Positions 48,599-60,770 are shown, numbered from the stretch's first letter. The stretch: 64,000 nucleotides of DNA from Ophiodon elongatus (GCA_016806645.1 JACSYO010002073.1:483501-547500); one strand, 5' to 3'. Numbers and translations are program-made. Notes: generated by a model not told the origin, from the sequence alone.

Positions 48599-50100
48599 TT
48601 TTTATTGGCTTGCCCATGATGGTGGGGGTAACTCTAGAGGACAGTGTGGATTTGCTGGTGCAGACTGGAGCAGGACTAATCAGCATGTCTGCCTTTACAA
48701 GTTTTAGGTGATTATTCATATGTGTCTGGCTCCTCACAACACATTTCATGATCCCACAAGCTATTTTGAACTAATTACAGATATGAGAGGGACGGGCCTG
48801 CAAACACAGGACTGCTCCGTGCCAACATGAACTACAGTGAATCATGTGTGGATGATAGTCACATTCCTCCGCCAGCAATTCTTCTGTGTAACGGGCCTAA
48901 AAGGGAGACGGCACAGCCAGGATTTGTGACAACATTTTTTTTTTATTATTATCATGAAATTGTAGTTTTGGATAATTTTTGTATGCAGATTGATTGCTGT
49001 TTACGCTAAAACTTTGGACCAGCTCAGAAGCCATATACAGTCGTCATGTAATCCACTTCCATCTGCGTCAGTATAACAGGGACAACCAATGATTGTACTT
49101 CATGAGCATACGTAGTATTTTGTAAACCTACTTTGAAGACAGAGTTGCTCCGTCAGTCTGTGCTATGGATCATGTTCAGCCCCATATCAGTAGCCATACA
49201 CAGTCTGGTACTCTGCTGTGTTACCTTTTTCTTCACTGATATGATTTTGCTTCACATTCATATCTGAACTTAATTTCACTGTTGACTCCAACTCTGCATG
49301 AAGATGAATCTTCTTTTTTCTTTTTTTTTACAAAATTATGTTGTCGGATATAAATTTGTTTTTAATTCAAATTTTCTCCAACATCCTGATAGAAATCTCA
49401 AACATTCCAGATAAAATGATTGTTCACGAGGTGGATGCTTGATTCAGTGCACAGTTTCTAATAAAAAAAACCACATATCATTTCAATTATTTAGATCTAG
49501 TTTGTGCCATGATTTTGAAACGGAGCCTGACTGAGGCCACATTTTCCAAGATGATACCAATGTTTGAGAGTTTTTCAATACACAATATTGACCAATATCT
49601 GTTTTTATATTTAAGCACGCCATATAAAACCAATTTTCTTTGGTCACTAAATAAGCTGACACATATGCCTGCAGGTGAATAGGGTACAACTTGTATTTAG
49701 ATACAACCATGAAACTTCCCCAGTTGATTTCTTACATTAAGACAATTGCTTTTTGTTTAACAAGTTTTTTTTAAATAGTATGTTCAGATATGCAGATGAG
49801 ACAGTGTGTTATCAAAATGTGATCATTTGCATACATTTCCAGAACAGAAATGTGAACATTGGATAAAGTCAGGTTCAAAATTCTTAACATATTAGAGCCA
49901 AAGGTTTTTATAGAGGGGCTTTTAATTATGTCTTTGTATAAATCAGAAAATACTGTCCATAAAAACAACACAAAAAAGGAATAAAATGTTGTATAAATGA
50001 AGTATATGTAAACAAACCCTTCTCTAAAAGCCTCCAGACTATAGATAGTGCTACCGAAGTGGAGGTTTCTGGCTCAGAGTATGATAATTTATTTTAGTTT

Positions 50101-51959
50101 TGTTGAGAAAACAGCTTTTTAAAGACATGTATTATAGAAATGTCATTATTTTTGTGAGACGCTCCAGCTGAATACGATAAGAAAACAGGGCCGCAATGGA
50201 ACCGGCAGTGTTCAGAAAGTTCCATCTTCTCCCTTGAAGTACAAATAACCCTGTACATCCCCAACAGAGAGTCTCCGGCAGCTCGGGCCCCTCTCTCATC
50301 CGCAGAGGACGCTGTCCAGTCCAATGCTGCCGTGGGACCCATCATCACGAGTGAGTTGGTCAAACTCCACAGAAAGCCCCTCCGGCGGCCCTGAGCCCTA
50401 ATGCGAGGCTCGCTGAACTTCCCGCCGCGTCTCTCCGGCTCTCGAAGGCGCTGCACGGACCCCGGCGTGAGGTCTCCTCGTCTCTGAGCTCTCCAATCGC
50501 CTCCATCCACAGCCGACCCGGTTCATCCGCTCCGAAGGCTGCAGTGGCCTGAAGGGAATCAATACTGATGGATGGGCGGTGTCTGGCAGCGCTGCTCACA
50601 TACATGTTTGCAAATCTTCCTAATTGAAGATCTTATCACAAGTTATTCAACGTGTTGGGATCGGAGAACTTAAAAAATGAGTCAGAGACAGATTCCAAGA
50701 TCGTCGAGTTCATTTCTTCAGAGTCTTGTTTGTGGAGAGAACATGTGAAGCTACTGGCTTCATGGACGGTGATTAAAGGTTTGACTCCTAAATTAGATTT
50801 ACTGATCAATATACACTAAACTTCATCTAGAATGGTGTTGTTTGGCAAACAGTGGTTCACAGCAGCAGAGCATGCAAACAAACACATAAATCACAAAATC
50901 ATTCAAATGACAACGTCGAGCTGAAAGGCCACAACCTCCAGACGTCACACCGAAGCACATCCACACGGTAAAGTGTGACCGGGGTTGCTATGGTGACACG
51001 CTGGCCGCGGCCTAATGTGGTGAGCTGTGACTGAGAGAAGGACTGCAGGTGAGACGAGACACCGAGCTCCGGTCATCTTCCCCAGACGCACATAAACCCA
51101 GAGAACGGCACAACAGGACCTGCACCGTGTGTGTGTGTGTGTGTGAGAAAGAAGACAGATTAATTGAAAAATCAGGCCCTCGTTAATATTATTGTACTTC
51201 GTCTGATGTGAAAAGAAGACGTGTGTCCTGTGATGTATCTTAGTCATAAAGCCTGATTGATTGTGTGTGGATTCCATAGAACAGGCCAATACCTCAAATG
51301 GCTTGATTTGTTTTTTGGGTTGCATTCTTGAAAAAAGCCATCCAAATGACCAAAGGCCTTTTTAGTTACTTTGACGTGCCATGGCAGGAAAATGTAAATA
51401 AAAACATTTCTTGGACCTTTTTTTCAGTTCACCTAATATTATGTTCTATTGTTTGATCATATTAGATATGTTCACATAGTGCATTAGAATACATTCATGT
51501 TCTTGTGCATCAGCAAGAAGCAGTCTTTCATGGCTGCCATCTTTGTTTGGTTTAAGAAACAGATAAGGGGGGGCATAATAACAAATCTTCTCGATCGTGC
51601 AGGAGAAGCCAGATATAAGAGTTATTGAGCAATTTGGAAACGTCTCCAGAACAGCAGGCTTGTGTGTGGGTGGTGTTGTTGTCGAGTGATCTGTGATATT
51701 ATTTATGAACGGCTTGTGTTATCTTTAAGAGAAACAGAGTGCTCAGGTCTGGGAGTCAGATGCAATCCTCAGTGTAAAGATCTCAAATGGGGAAAGAAAA
51801 AAGAAAAAGATGATGACATGACAGGCAGAAACTGGGGGGTAATAGAGGCTTATCATCTCTGGCTGCACAAAGAAGAGAAGGAGTAATCTATTCTTGTGCG
51901 AGAGGTGGCTTCGTTGTCATAGCAACTGATATCCATTTTTATCCTTCATCTGACAGGTT
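50101..51959. other. intergenic region gabra2-guf1 with GC-rich block
   Basis: No gene was recognised with confidence. The block 50158-50620 is clearly GC- and CpG-richer than its surroundings and has long open frames on both strands: + strand 50158-50393 without an ATG, and - strand 50510-50094 with an ATG. Neither resembles a family I know. A short GT array occurs near 51127-51145. Confidence 0.5.
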
Positions 51960-52551
51960 GAGTGGGCGGGACTTCCGAACGTCTCAGCATTCTCAAAGAT
52001 AACAGTGCGTCGAGATAGTCATCCTCTTTTGACGCTTTCAAGCGTCGCTTCAAGTGTGATAATGTGAATGTGGTCGCTTCGGCTAATAGCTCCTAGAAGC
52101 CTACTATACTGTAAGCAGACACGGGCAATGTGGAGCCATATTAGTATTCACTGCAGAGAGATGCAACCATTTATTAAGATAAACTGTTACCGTTTATTTA
52201 GCATATATTTAGGAAGAAAAGCAATTTACTCGCTTGCGCTGACCGGCATAAAAGAGAAAGGAAGTCACAGCAGGAACTCATCTTGTTTCGTTTTACTATC
52301 TCTGATACCAAAAATCAACCACATTTCCCAGAAGTCTTTGCCGGTGAACTGTCACCTAAAATGTCAGCGCCCTAGAAACTCATGCACTGGGGTTATCCCA
52401 GCACTGTTTACTTTAAGAATAGGTTCGTTTTATCGTGGCGACAGTCCACTAATGGTCCGCCAATGTGGCAGCAGTCTGCGTTTCATGAGGGCCCATGCAG
52501 AAGTATTCAACAGACCGCTGCTAGCTAGCCGTCAACTAGCTTAGAGAAAAC
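51960..52551 (+). promoter_or_regulatory. guf1: probable guf1 promoter and 5' UTR region
   Basis: A GC box (GGGCGGG) lies at 51964-51970, about 590 bp before the start codon. An in-frame TAG at 52537-52539 closes the reading frame just upstream of ATG 52552. No TATA box was seen, as is usual for housekeeping genes. The transcription start is not determined. Confidence 0.4.
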
Positions 52552-52740
52552 ATGTCGTTTTCTCTCGTGAAGCGTTGGTGCGACACACCGCTCATTAGGC
52601 ATGTGTTACAGTTCAAGGTGTACAGGAGGAAACTGCAGAGCTACAACAACATGACCTACACACTGCTGAGACACCGCTGGATGAAAAGGCTGCCCTTGTT
52701 CTCCAGCGGCGTCAAGATGGCCAGCACACAACCGGGCAAG
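52552..52740 (+). CDS. guf1: guf1 exon 1: mitochondrial targeting segment
   Basis: It encodes 63 residues beginning MSFSLVKRWC, with many Arg/Lys and very few acidic residues, as in matrix-targeting presequences. It ends at GGCAAG|GTGACT in phase 0 and joins to DTIELSKFPV in exon 2. Sequence conservation with other GUF1 proteins is low here, so the exon rests on frame, start context and the splice match. Confidence 0.8.
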
Positions 52741-53706
52741 GTGACTAAACGATGGGAAGCTTCAGGTCTCTGCTACCTGCCTCCTGGTCATGAATCTGTG
52801 ATACGTCATTGTTAGGGTGAAAAGCAGTCCTTGTGTACGACGTCTCTCAGTGTGAACGGGAGACTAGGAGTCAGTGGTGGAATGCACCTAACGTTACCTG
52901 TATATTTACTCAAGTACAGTAGGTACTGCACACGTTCGAGGTACTTGTACTTCAGAGTATTTCCGTTTCATGCAGCTTTGTGCTCCTACCCCACTTACTT
53001 TCTTTATCTGAAAGCTTTAGTCAGATAAATGTGTTCCCTTATGTGAAACAGATGCCTAAAGATATATAAATTGTTTCAATGTTTTCTGCAGAATGAGTTT
53101 TACTTTTGATACTTTTAAGTACAATTTGCTGACAGTACTTGAATACTATTACTTACATTAGGTTTTAAATGCAGGACCTTTGCTTGCAGATGAGTATTCC
53201 CACAGTGTGATAGTGCTACTTTTACCTCAGTAAAGGATCTTAATACTTCTTCCACCAAATTCATAAAGCTGCTCTGGTGCTTCGTCATGTTCAGAAATAG
53301 AAATAATGATTGATCCGTCTGAATGTTACCGTCTCTTGAAGGCTGCACACTCAGCGGTTGTTGAGTGACTGTCCCAGTAATCTGCAGACGTCTCTCCTTG
53401 TGCCTTTTTAAGGATACTATTGAACTGTCCAAGTTCCCTGTGGACAGAATCAGGAACTTTTGCATCATTGCTCATATTGACCATGGAAAGAGCACTTTGG
53501 CTGACAGGCTGTTGGAGATGACCGGTATGTTTCCTTATCACATTTTATTTGAATTTGTTACCCTTTACATTTTATAAAGAATTGTTATAATTTTGAACAG
53601 GTTTGTGCAAGAGAATACATCTGGGTTTAGGTCTGAACGCATACTGATAATGTGACAGTGTAATTGGATTCATTCTCCCATCATTAATCAGCATGATCAT
53701 CATTGT

Positions 53707-53762
<56 letters not shown>

Positions 53763-56700
53763 ATTCCTTTTAAGACATTGTGTCACTAATGGGTGTCATT
53801 GACAAACAGGCGCCATAGTGAAGACGGACAAGAACAAACAGGTGTTGGACAAGCTTCAGGTGGAGCGGGAGAGAGGGATCACAGTGAAGGCCCAGACGGC
53901 CTCGTTGATTTACAACCACCACGGAGAGCAATACCTCCTGAACCTCATCGACACGCCGGTGAGTGAAGAAGCGCCGCTCCCTTTCCTCATCGTATATGCA
54001 TAATTTCCCTGCCATAACTGTAAAACACAATCAAAAAACAAACCGATGGATTTTGGCTTTAAGATTGAAAATATGGAATATCATTTCTTATTATTTCATG
54101 GCTCGGTTGTTCATAAAGGGAGATATAAATATAGCTTCACGCCTCGTTTGTTTTCCGTTTGCAGGGTCATGTTGACTTCAGTTATGAAGTGTCTCGATCA
54201 ATTTCCGCGTGCCAAGGTGTCCTGTTGATCGTCGACGCCAATCAGGTACGAAACCAGATCCATGTCTCCCGGTTTTCTCTGTGAATCGTTCTGGGCGTTA
54301 GTGCTGCATGTAATGCATCTTTTTGCTTTCACGCGAAAGGGGATCCAAGCGCAGACGGTGGCCAACTTCTACCTGGCTTTTGAAGCTCAGCTGGTGATCA
54401 TCCCCGTCATCAACAAGGTATGCCGAGGCCCACTCGTTGTTTGGGTTTAATCACACTCTCTTTCTACTTGGCTGCTGTTCAGCGCGCCGCTCAAATTTGA
54501 ACATTTCTCTCCCTCAGATTGATTTGAAAAATGCTGATCCAGAGAGGGTGGAGTCGCAGATTGAAAAGGTGTTTGATATCCCCTGTGAGGAATGCATTAG
54601 GGTGAGTCGGCGCACATGTACCCTGCTGTTTAGTTTTCACTATTGCTTATCCGAGGAGAAATGTCTCCTAATTTATTTTCTTCTTATGTCTTTTTCAGAT
54701 TTCAGCTAAACTTGGAACAAATGTCGAGGCAGTTCTACAAGCCGTTGTGGACAAAGTCCCACCGTAAGAAGGTTAATGTGATTTTCTTCTCTCACATGAA
54801 ACACGTTTTGACACATAAATGTGAAGCGTTTTTTTCTTTTTTCGTTTTCTTCCATCCTTGTATTGTCAGGCCCCCGGCGAGCATCGGTGACCCGTTTAAA
54901 GCCCTCGTGTTTGACTCCAATTTTGACCACTACAGAGGAGTGGTGGCCAACATCGCCGTGTTCGGAGGTCGGGTCAAAAAAGGGGACAGGATCGTGTCGG
55001 CCTATCTCGGCAAAAGCTACGAGGTCAACGAGCTGGGGCTCCTCCGGCCAGATGAGCACCCAACACAGAAGCTGTACGCAGCGTCCTTCCTCCTCTCGCT
55101 GGTTGTCTAATGCATCACAACGGATGTTGTAGTTGAGCAGGAAAAACAACCTACAGCTCTATTAATAGTTGAGTTTAGCTATTTACGTAATTCTGCCAAA
55201 CATGCTTTTTTTGCTGTTTTTTTTAAGTATTATTTAATAATAGACTAGATTAATTTAGGCTTCAGAAAATTGTGATCAGCATTCTGACATCTTCTAAAAT
55301 TGGAGGCTATTACCTGACTTAATTACTGGGCAGTTTTTTTCTATTTTAAGCACCAATTGATTCAGTGGTCCTCTGATCGGATCATCTTCGTAGCATCGAT
55401 GTCGAGAAAAGAAATCGTCGGATGCTCGTTCGTATATCTGCTGAAGGTCGTTCAGAACAAAAGACACTGTATGAGCTAAACCAACAGTGATCTAGTCCGC
55501 GTAAAGTATGTTAATGATTGGAGAAAAAAAAAAAGAGGACAGTCTTTCCGCGTAGCTTTATCTAAATTCTGTCTATTTGCAATAGACGCACGCGTATGAA
55601 CATTTGTTTGTTTGTTTGCGTTGCTCTCGTGTAACTCTCCTCAACTGTTGTGTAGGTTTGCAGGCCAAGTGGGCTACATGATAGCTGGGATGAAGGATGT
55701 GAAGGAGGCCCAGATCGGAGACACACTCTACCTCCAGGAGCAGCCGGTGGAAGCTCTCCCAGGGTTTAAACCAGCCAAAGCCATGGTCTTTGCTGGTAAG
55801 ACGTTCTCTCATCCTCTTCCTGCTGGCAGATAAAAACAATCTCTGTGAAACTGTGGAATAATACCTTTCTTTTAAACTTTAAACATGCATTCCCATAATA
55901 ACTCGGTACATGACGGAACGCTAGCCTTGAATGTTCCAGTAGCGTTGGACATGCAGTCAAATGTAAAAAACCCCTTCAGCGCACGTTGTGTCCGTACAGT
56001 AAGTGCACTCAGTGCTTTCCACGTAAATGAGTCCTTTTTGCTGAGGATGTACACTCTTTTTGTTTCCCGCCCCTCAGGCATGTTTCCGATGGACCAGTCG
56101 GACTACACGGGCCTTCGCAGCGCCATTGAGAGACTGACCCTGAACGACTCGAGTGTCACAGTGCAGAGAGACAGCAGTATGGCCCTGGGAGCGGGCTGGA
56201 GGTGAGGACCACGGCTTTCAATTAGAATGGAGGAGAAAAATAGAAGGACCACAACAGAAGAGTGGGTTGTTATTTTTCTTGGGCATCATATGATATAATT
56301 GATTGGGGCTTATTATGTTGCCAAGTGAGAGTTTGCTTGTCATCACGGGTTGTATTACTCCAGACCATGAAACTGAATTTGAATTTGGCAGTGATTCCGA
56401 TCATCCGGAAGTACGAAGCTGCGCTGGAATTGCGATGAGCCCTCCTCACCGTTGAACTCTTCCCAAACGGGCTCTTTGTAATACAAAGCTTGAATATCCA
56501 TTCTAAAACCGCAGTAAACCTGTGAACCTTCCTGTGCCCCCGGCAGACTCGGCTTCCTGGGTCTCCTCCACATGGAGGTGTTCAATCAGCGGCTGGAGCA
56601 GGAATACAACGCCTCCGTTATAGTGACGGCGCCCACCGTGCCCTACAAGGCGGTCCTCTCTTCACCCAAACTCATCAAGGTGAGAGACGCTTCCTGCTCT

Positions 56701-59282
56701 TACAGTAGCGGGGGGCTCGCTCTGTGCTGTGAGCAAGAAGAAAGTTTGAACTCATTAAATGACTTGATGGGAGATACTTGATGGGAGTTACTTGATGGGA
56801 GTTATTTGATGGGAGATACTTGATGGGACAATCGAAATGTTCAGTTGCAACACACAGACAAGTTGTGTCCAAGTTTCTTCTGAAACAACGTTCTCTCATC
56901 CCATACATATTAACTTAGTGGAAGTAAAGACTTAGGATTGTTAATTTACTACAAATGATTACAGTTCACACTATTTCTCATTCTTGTAAGACTTGTAATG
57001 AACTATAATAAAGGTTTTAGGTATAAAGGTAACTTTCTACAGGTATATTTCATGCCTGCAGGGGGTGAGTGTTATTCTGTTTCTGTTTTTAATGAACTAT
57101 CGCTTGAAAATCATAAAAAGCTTCATATGGACGCCTGAATCTCGTTGTTTGTCCTGTCAGGAACACGGCAGTGCGGAGATCACCATCGTGAACCCCGCTC
57201 AGTTCCCAGACAGATCGGTTGTGTCCGAGTATTTGGAGCCGATGGTGCTGGGGACCATCCTCGCTCCAGACAGCTACACCGGCAAGATCATGAGTCTGTG
57301 CTTGGTAAGGGGGGGGGCGAAGAGGGCAAATTACTCCATTTCACAAGTAAATGATGAATTAGAAGCAGCGCTTCTTGGAATGTTGACCGTGTGAATGGTG
57401 TTCCTAAAGAATCGCAGAGGGATCCAGAAGAACATGGTGTACATAGACGACCAGCGTGTCATGATGAAGTACCTCTTCCCTCTGAATGAAATCGTTGTGG
57501 ATTTCTATGACCTCCTCAAGTCTATGTCTTCTGGATATGCCAGGTAAAACTAAACAAGTGCTACGTATAGAAATATACACAGTCCACAGTCGGTCATAAA
57601 CACTTCATGTGCAAACACTCCAAGAAGAGCCAAGAAATCTGTCCCCATAGTTTCCTCTACGCGAAGAAAAACGGATGAATATTGCATCATAACGTGGAAG
57701 GTTTATCGTAATAACAAGATGTTTGTTTAACATGAAAACAAGATTTTGACAAACAATCCACTATTTACCTTATTATAGCACAAAGCATTTCACATAATGT
57801 GATAACTTCAAGTGTTGAAGAGGTAAAAGTTGGTCTTGGGCGGACTCCCTCCGTGCCCGTCCAGCTGATCAATGAGAAATGACGCTGCCTCCGGACTCAT
57901 ACATCATCATACATTTCAACATCCCTCTTAGCGTGCGCATGCTTATCCACAATATCATCCATGTGCTCAATAACCGCACAATCTCGCCACGGCCCGACCC
58001 AAGCGGGAAGTCGCGGGGGCTTCCGAACCGCTGCACCTTTTCCTCGTGTCTTACATGTAAACGATGTTGGTCTTTAGTGAAATACTGCATCGCCTCTGAC
58101 TGACTTCCATGTCAAGCGGTCCGTGCATTCAGCTGACCATCTTGCTGATTTTTTTTGTTTTATGTCTCCCACAGCTTCGACTATGAGAATGCAGGCTACC
58201 AGGCTGCTGATTTGATCAAGATGAATATTCTGCTGAATGGGCAGCCTGTGGAAGAACTCATCACCATTGTACACAGGTGCAGTATGTTTGAAGTCTCAGC
58301 CGGGTTCACACGCTGCCAACTTGTTTAATTTTCCACACGCTTGTCTCCAGAGGTGTAACTCTGACGCTGCTTGAGGGGATCTTGAGGGCCGCACCCTCCC
58401 ATAGCTTCATTATACTCTCTGGTAGATTTTTACGAGTTGACATCATTTCAATGGGATATGGTCCTTCGTTATTATAGTAATTCTTCTGAGCCTATGGAGC
58501 ATGAAATGTATTCAACACCCAGGATAACATTTAAAATAAAAAAGGCCTTCTGGCAGCCGGTGTTGACGTCATCTATCACAGTGACTTTACACAGCGGACA
58601 AGGCCTCTGTTCCATTTGTGACGCGATGACGCACACCAGATCTGTATTTAACGTGCTCAACCACCAAAGCCAGTGCCGACCCTGGTAATGGAAGGGCGCA
58701 GCGCTTCGCCGACGACTGGCTGCTCTGTGACCTTTTTTTTTTAACGGGGCGACCTTCTGACGTGCGCGTTTGTCATCACAGGGCCCGTGCGTACAGCGCA
58801 GGGAAAGCCATGTGCGAGCGACTCCAAGACTCCATACCACGGCAGATGTTTGAGATCGCTGTGCAGGCAGCCATCGGAAGTAAGGTCATCGCGAGGGAAA
58901 CGTGAGTACAGCATGGTGGCTAAGCCCGAAGTGTTGAGAGATGCAGAACAATGCGCGTGTATTTAGTTGCCTTAAAAATGTGACTCGACGATGTTTTCCT
59001 CTTTCAGAATTAAGGCGTACAGAAAAAATGTCCTTGCTAAATGTGTGAGTAAAGCTTTTTCTTGACCCCTCAATAGCTGCTGAATCTGCCGACGCAGCAA
59101 AACCTCTCTGAACTCTATATTCTATGTTCGTTTCTTTGTCCCGGCAGTACGGGGGTGACATCACGCGGAAGATGAAGCTGCTGAAGAAACAGGCCGAGGG
59201 TAAAAAGAAGATGCGGCGTATCGGCAACGTGGAAGTCCCCAAAGACGCCTTCATTAATGTCCTGAAGAGGATAGACAAATAG
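52552..59282 (+). CDS. guf1: GUF1: mitochondrial translation GTPase (EF4/LepA family), complete
   Basis: This is an inner-membrane-associated mitochondrial GTPase that acts on ribosomes during organellar translation. Exons are 52552-52740, 53413-53524, 53810-53958, 54165-54245, 54340-54417, 54518-54601, 54699-54763, 54870-55073, 55656-55795, 56078-56201, 56547-56679, 57161-57304, 57410-57543, 58175-58276, 58782-58901, 59008-59044 and 59148-59282. Phases agree at every junction, giving 676 residues against 669 in human. An Arg/Lys-rich, acid-poor N-terminus (1-63) fits mitochondrial import. The G domain has P-loop AHIDHGKST (83-91), switch-I-type RERGIT (120-125), DTPGHVD (148-154) and NKID (202-205). 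LepA signatures follow: MEVFNQRLEQEYNASV, TVPYKAVLSS, and the C-terminal [20 protein letters not shown] and GNVEVPKDAF. ATG 52552 is the first in frame after a stop. Poly(A) signals are at 59368 and 59438. Confidence 0.96.
53413..54601 (+). CDS. guf1: guf1 exons 2-6: GTP-binding domain
   Basis: Five exons carry all four readable GTPase motifs in order: P-loop (53470-53496), switch I, DTPGHVD split across the exon 3/4 junction, and NKID split across the exon 5/6 junction. Introns are short (95-285 bp). Intron 2 holds a (TC)n array at 53709-53756. Confidence 0.95.
53709..53756. repeat. (TC)n microsatellite
   Basis: About 24 TC units within guf1 intron 2, close to the acceptor of exon 3. Confidence 0.95.
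54699..59282 (+). CDS. guf1: guf1 exons 7-17: domains II, III, V and LepA-specific C-terminus
   Basis: Eleven exons encode the EF-G-like domains and the C-terminal domain unique to LepA/EF4. Exon 8 ends with the weak donor AAGCT|GTACGC at 55073, and exon 9 starts at 55656 after GTGTAG. This restores LFAGQVGYM, matching LYAGQVGY in mammals. The final exon ends DAFINVLKRIDK before TAG. Confidence 0.93.
55074..55655 (+). other. guf1: guf1 intron 8
   Basis: This 0.58-kb AT-rich intron has no other feature recognised. Confidence 0.85.
56680..57160 (+). other. guf1: guf1 intron 11 with minisatellite
   Basis: This 0.48-kb intron carries five copies of a 14-bp TTGATGGGAGATAC-type unit at 56762-56828. 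The rest is AT-rich. Confidence 0.85.
56762..56828 (+). repeat. 14-bp minisatellite (TTGATGGGAGNTAC)x5
   Basis: Five tandem units differ only at one or two positions (GATAC, GTTAC, GTTAT). It lies inside guf1 intron 11. Confidence 0.9.
57544..58174 (+). other. guf1: guf1 intron 13
   Basis: This is one of the two longest introns in the second half of guf1 (0.63 kb). It is AT-rich in the first half and has a GC-richer patch at about 57975-58035. No RNA gene was recognised. Confidence 0.8.
58277..58781 (+). other. guf1: guf1 intron 14
   Basis: This 0.5-kb intron has no recognised content. A long open frame on the - strand (58840-58472) overlaps exon 15 and is a shadow. Confidence 0.8.
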
Positions 59283-59367
59283 ACTGCAATATTGTTATTA
59301 TATAGAAATGTCATTATCATATGCAAGCGGTCTTCATGATGAGAAAGACCCTGCTAGATTTGCTCTG

Positions 59368-59443
59368 AATAAAGTGCTCATTGGTGCTCATCAATCTGCT
59401 GTTAATCTGCTGATTTCCACACTTATTGATAACTTTCAATAAA
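59368..59443 (+). terminator. guf1: guf1 poly(A) signals
   Basis: Two AATAAA hexamers at 59368-59373 and 59438-59443 lie 86 and 156 bp behind the stop codon, consistent with a short 3' UTR and alternative cleavage sites. Confidence 0.7.
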
Positions 59444-59839
59444 GCTAATCATCTGACAGTGATATGATGACACATTTGGCTTTTCTTTTTTTTTTTGCTA
59501 AAGTATGCAGTTATTGCACAGAAGAATGTTGAGCCTCATGTTACGTTCAGGAAAAAAAGTCATTATTGAATGTTTACTGCAGTTAGAATGGATACTGTCT
59601 TGATTGCTTGTCAATCAGTCAAGAAATTAATTGAGAAATGTGATAATTGGTTTATCATTTAGGTCATTTTTGGACTGTTGGTCAGACAAAATAAGGAGGT
59701 TTCAGTCATAACTTTGAGCATTTTCCAGACAGATTTAAGCAGCTAAAGCTAATCGATTGCAAAAAAAGATTGCCTAAGACGTATATCTGACCATTTTCTG
59801 GGGAAATGTTGGTCTTGGTGTTTTAAACCTCATCTGGTC

Positions 59840-59862
59840 GTGTGTGTGTGTGTGTGTGTGTG
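59840..59862. repeat. (TG)n microsatellite
   Basis: About eleven TG units. Confidence 0.9.
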
Positions 59863-60539
59863 GGTGTGGCAGGCACCCAGTAGATGGCAGCATCAGCTCA
59901 AACCCACAAACGAGCCGAAAGGAACTTAATTCCCTGCTCAGCTAATTTACAACAGAACTTATCAGGTTTAAAATCATAAAATGTCCACCATACCTTCTTA
60001 CCTTAGCAGTCATAGCGGCGCCATGAAAACATCTCCTTGTCCCTGTGAGCTGCCCTTCATGAAAGCAAATCTGAGTCAAGGGACTAATTGCTATTTTAGC
60101 TACAGTGAGCATTTGGCAGATTTTGTCACATTCAACAGTACAAATTCCAGTAAACACAGTTAAATTGTGTCGACTCGCTGGCAGTTAAACGTTTAGAATT
60201 AGACCTTTTTTTTTTCATTGCATACACGTTGACAGGCGGGACATTAACATTGATCCCCCTCAATTATCTGTAGGAGTCCCCCAGTGCATCGGCTTCTTCT
60301 GACTGCAACTTCTTTTCTTTGAGTTTTGAAAGCAATGCAGATGTAACCTAAGCTCTGCTTAGGTTAAAAGCAGGCAGCAACACTGATGCAAACACTAGTC
60401 TCGACCCACGTCGTCTTCATTTAAGTGCTCACTTTAATCTGTCCACATTTAGCTCACATTTGAACCAAACCTTTTCTTTTCTTTTCTTTTTAACAAACAT
60501 GATTCTTTGTGTGCTTTGTGGGAAAGCACATCAGTAGTA

Positions 60540-60770
60540 GGTTTACACCAAAGCACTGATCTCTCCAATCTCAACAACTACCGTCCAATATCTCAGCTTC
60601 CTTTCAAAGCAAAAGAAAATCCTAGAATTATTGGTCAACTGACAATATTAAGCCATACTATTCATACTTGCCTCCTCCTTCACATACAGTATGATATTAA
60701 TCTGATCCATTACCATTAGTGTCAGTTTGGTTTTGAATGGATCAACACGTTTATTGACCCTATATAATAG
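60540..60770 (+). mobile_element. decayed non-LTR retrotransposon (LINE) reverse transcriptase fragment
   Basis: The + strand frame at 60554-60606 reads DLSNLNNYRPISQLPF, which matches the LNNYRPISNLPF motif at the start of LINE reverse transcriptases (L2, CR1 and Rex types). After one in-frame stop (60717-60719), the same frame reads QFGFEWINTFID at 60723-60758, where the QSGFRxxHST motif would be expected. It is a short inactive relic; no endonuclease domain or ends were found. Confidence 0.7.

Larger units (their letters stand above)
46793..50100 (+). other. gabra2: gabra2 3' UTR and flank
   Basis: No gene was recognised. No canonical AATAAA lies close behind the stop. ATTAAA occurs at 48444-48449 and AATAAA at 49980-49985, so either a long 3' UTR or a variant signal must be used. 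The stretch carries a TACAG repeat (48078-48118) and a compound CA/GACA array (48512-48598). Confidence 0.55.

Noticed and set aside
46793..52551. Search for remains of a gamma subunit (gabrg1)
   Set aside because: No Cys-loop, M2, M3 or M4 motif was found on either strand by eye; absence is reported as a finding, not a pseudogene.
54706..55149. 147-codon open frame on the - strand over guf1 exons 7-8
   Set aside because: It is an antisense shadow of conserved guf1 coding sequence.
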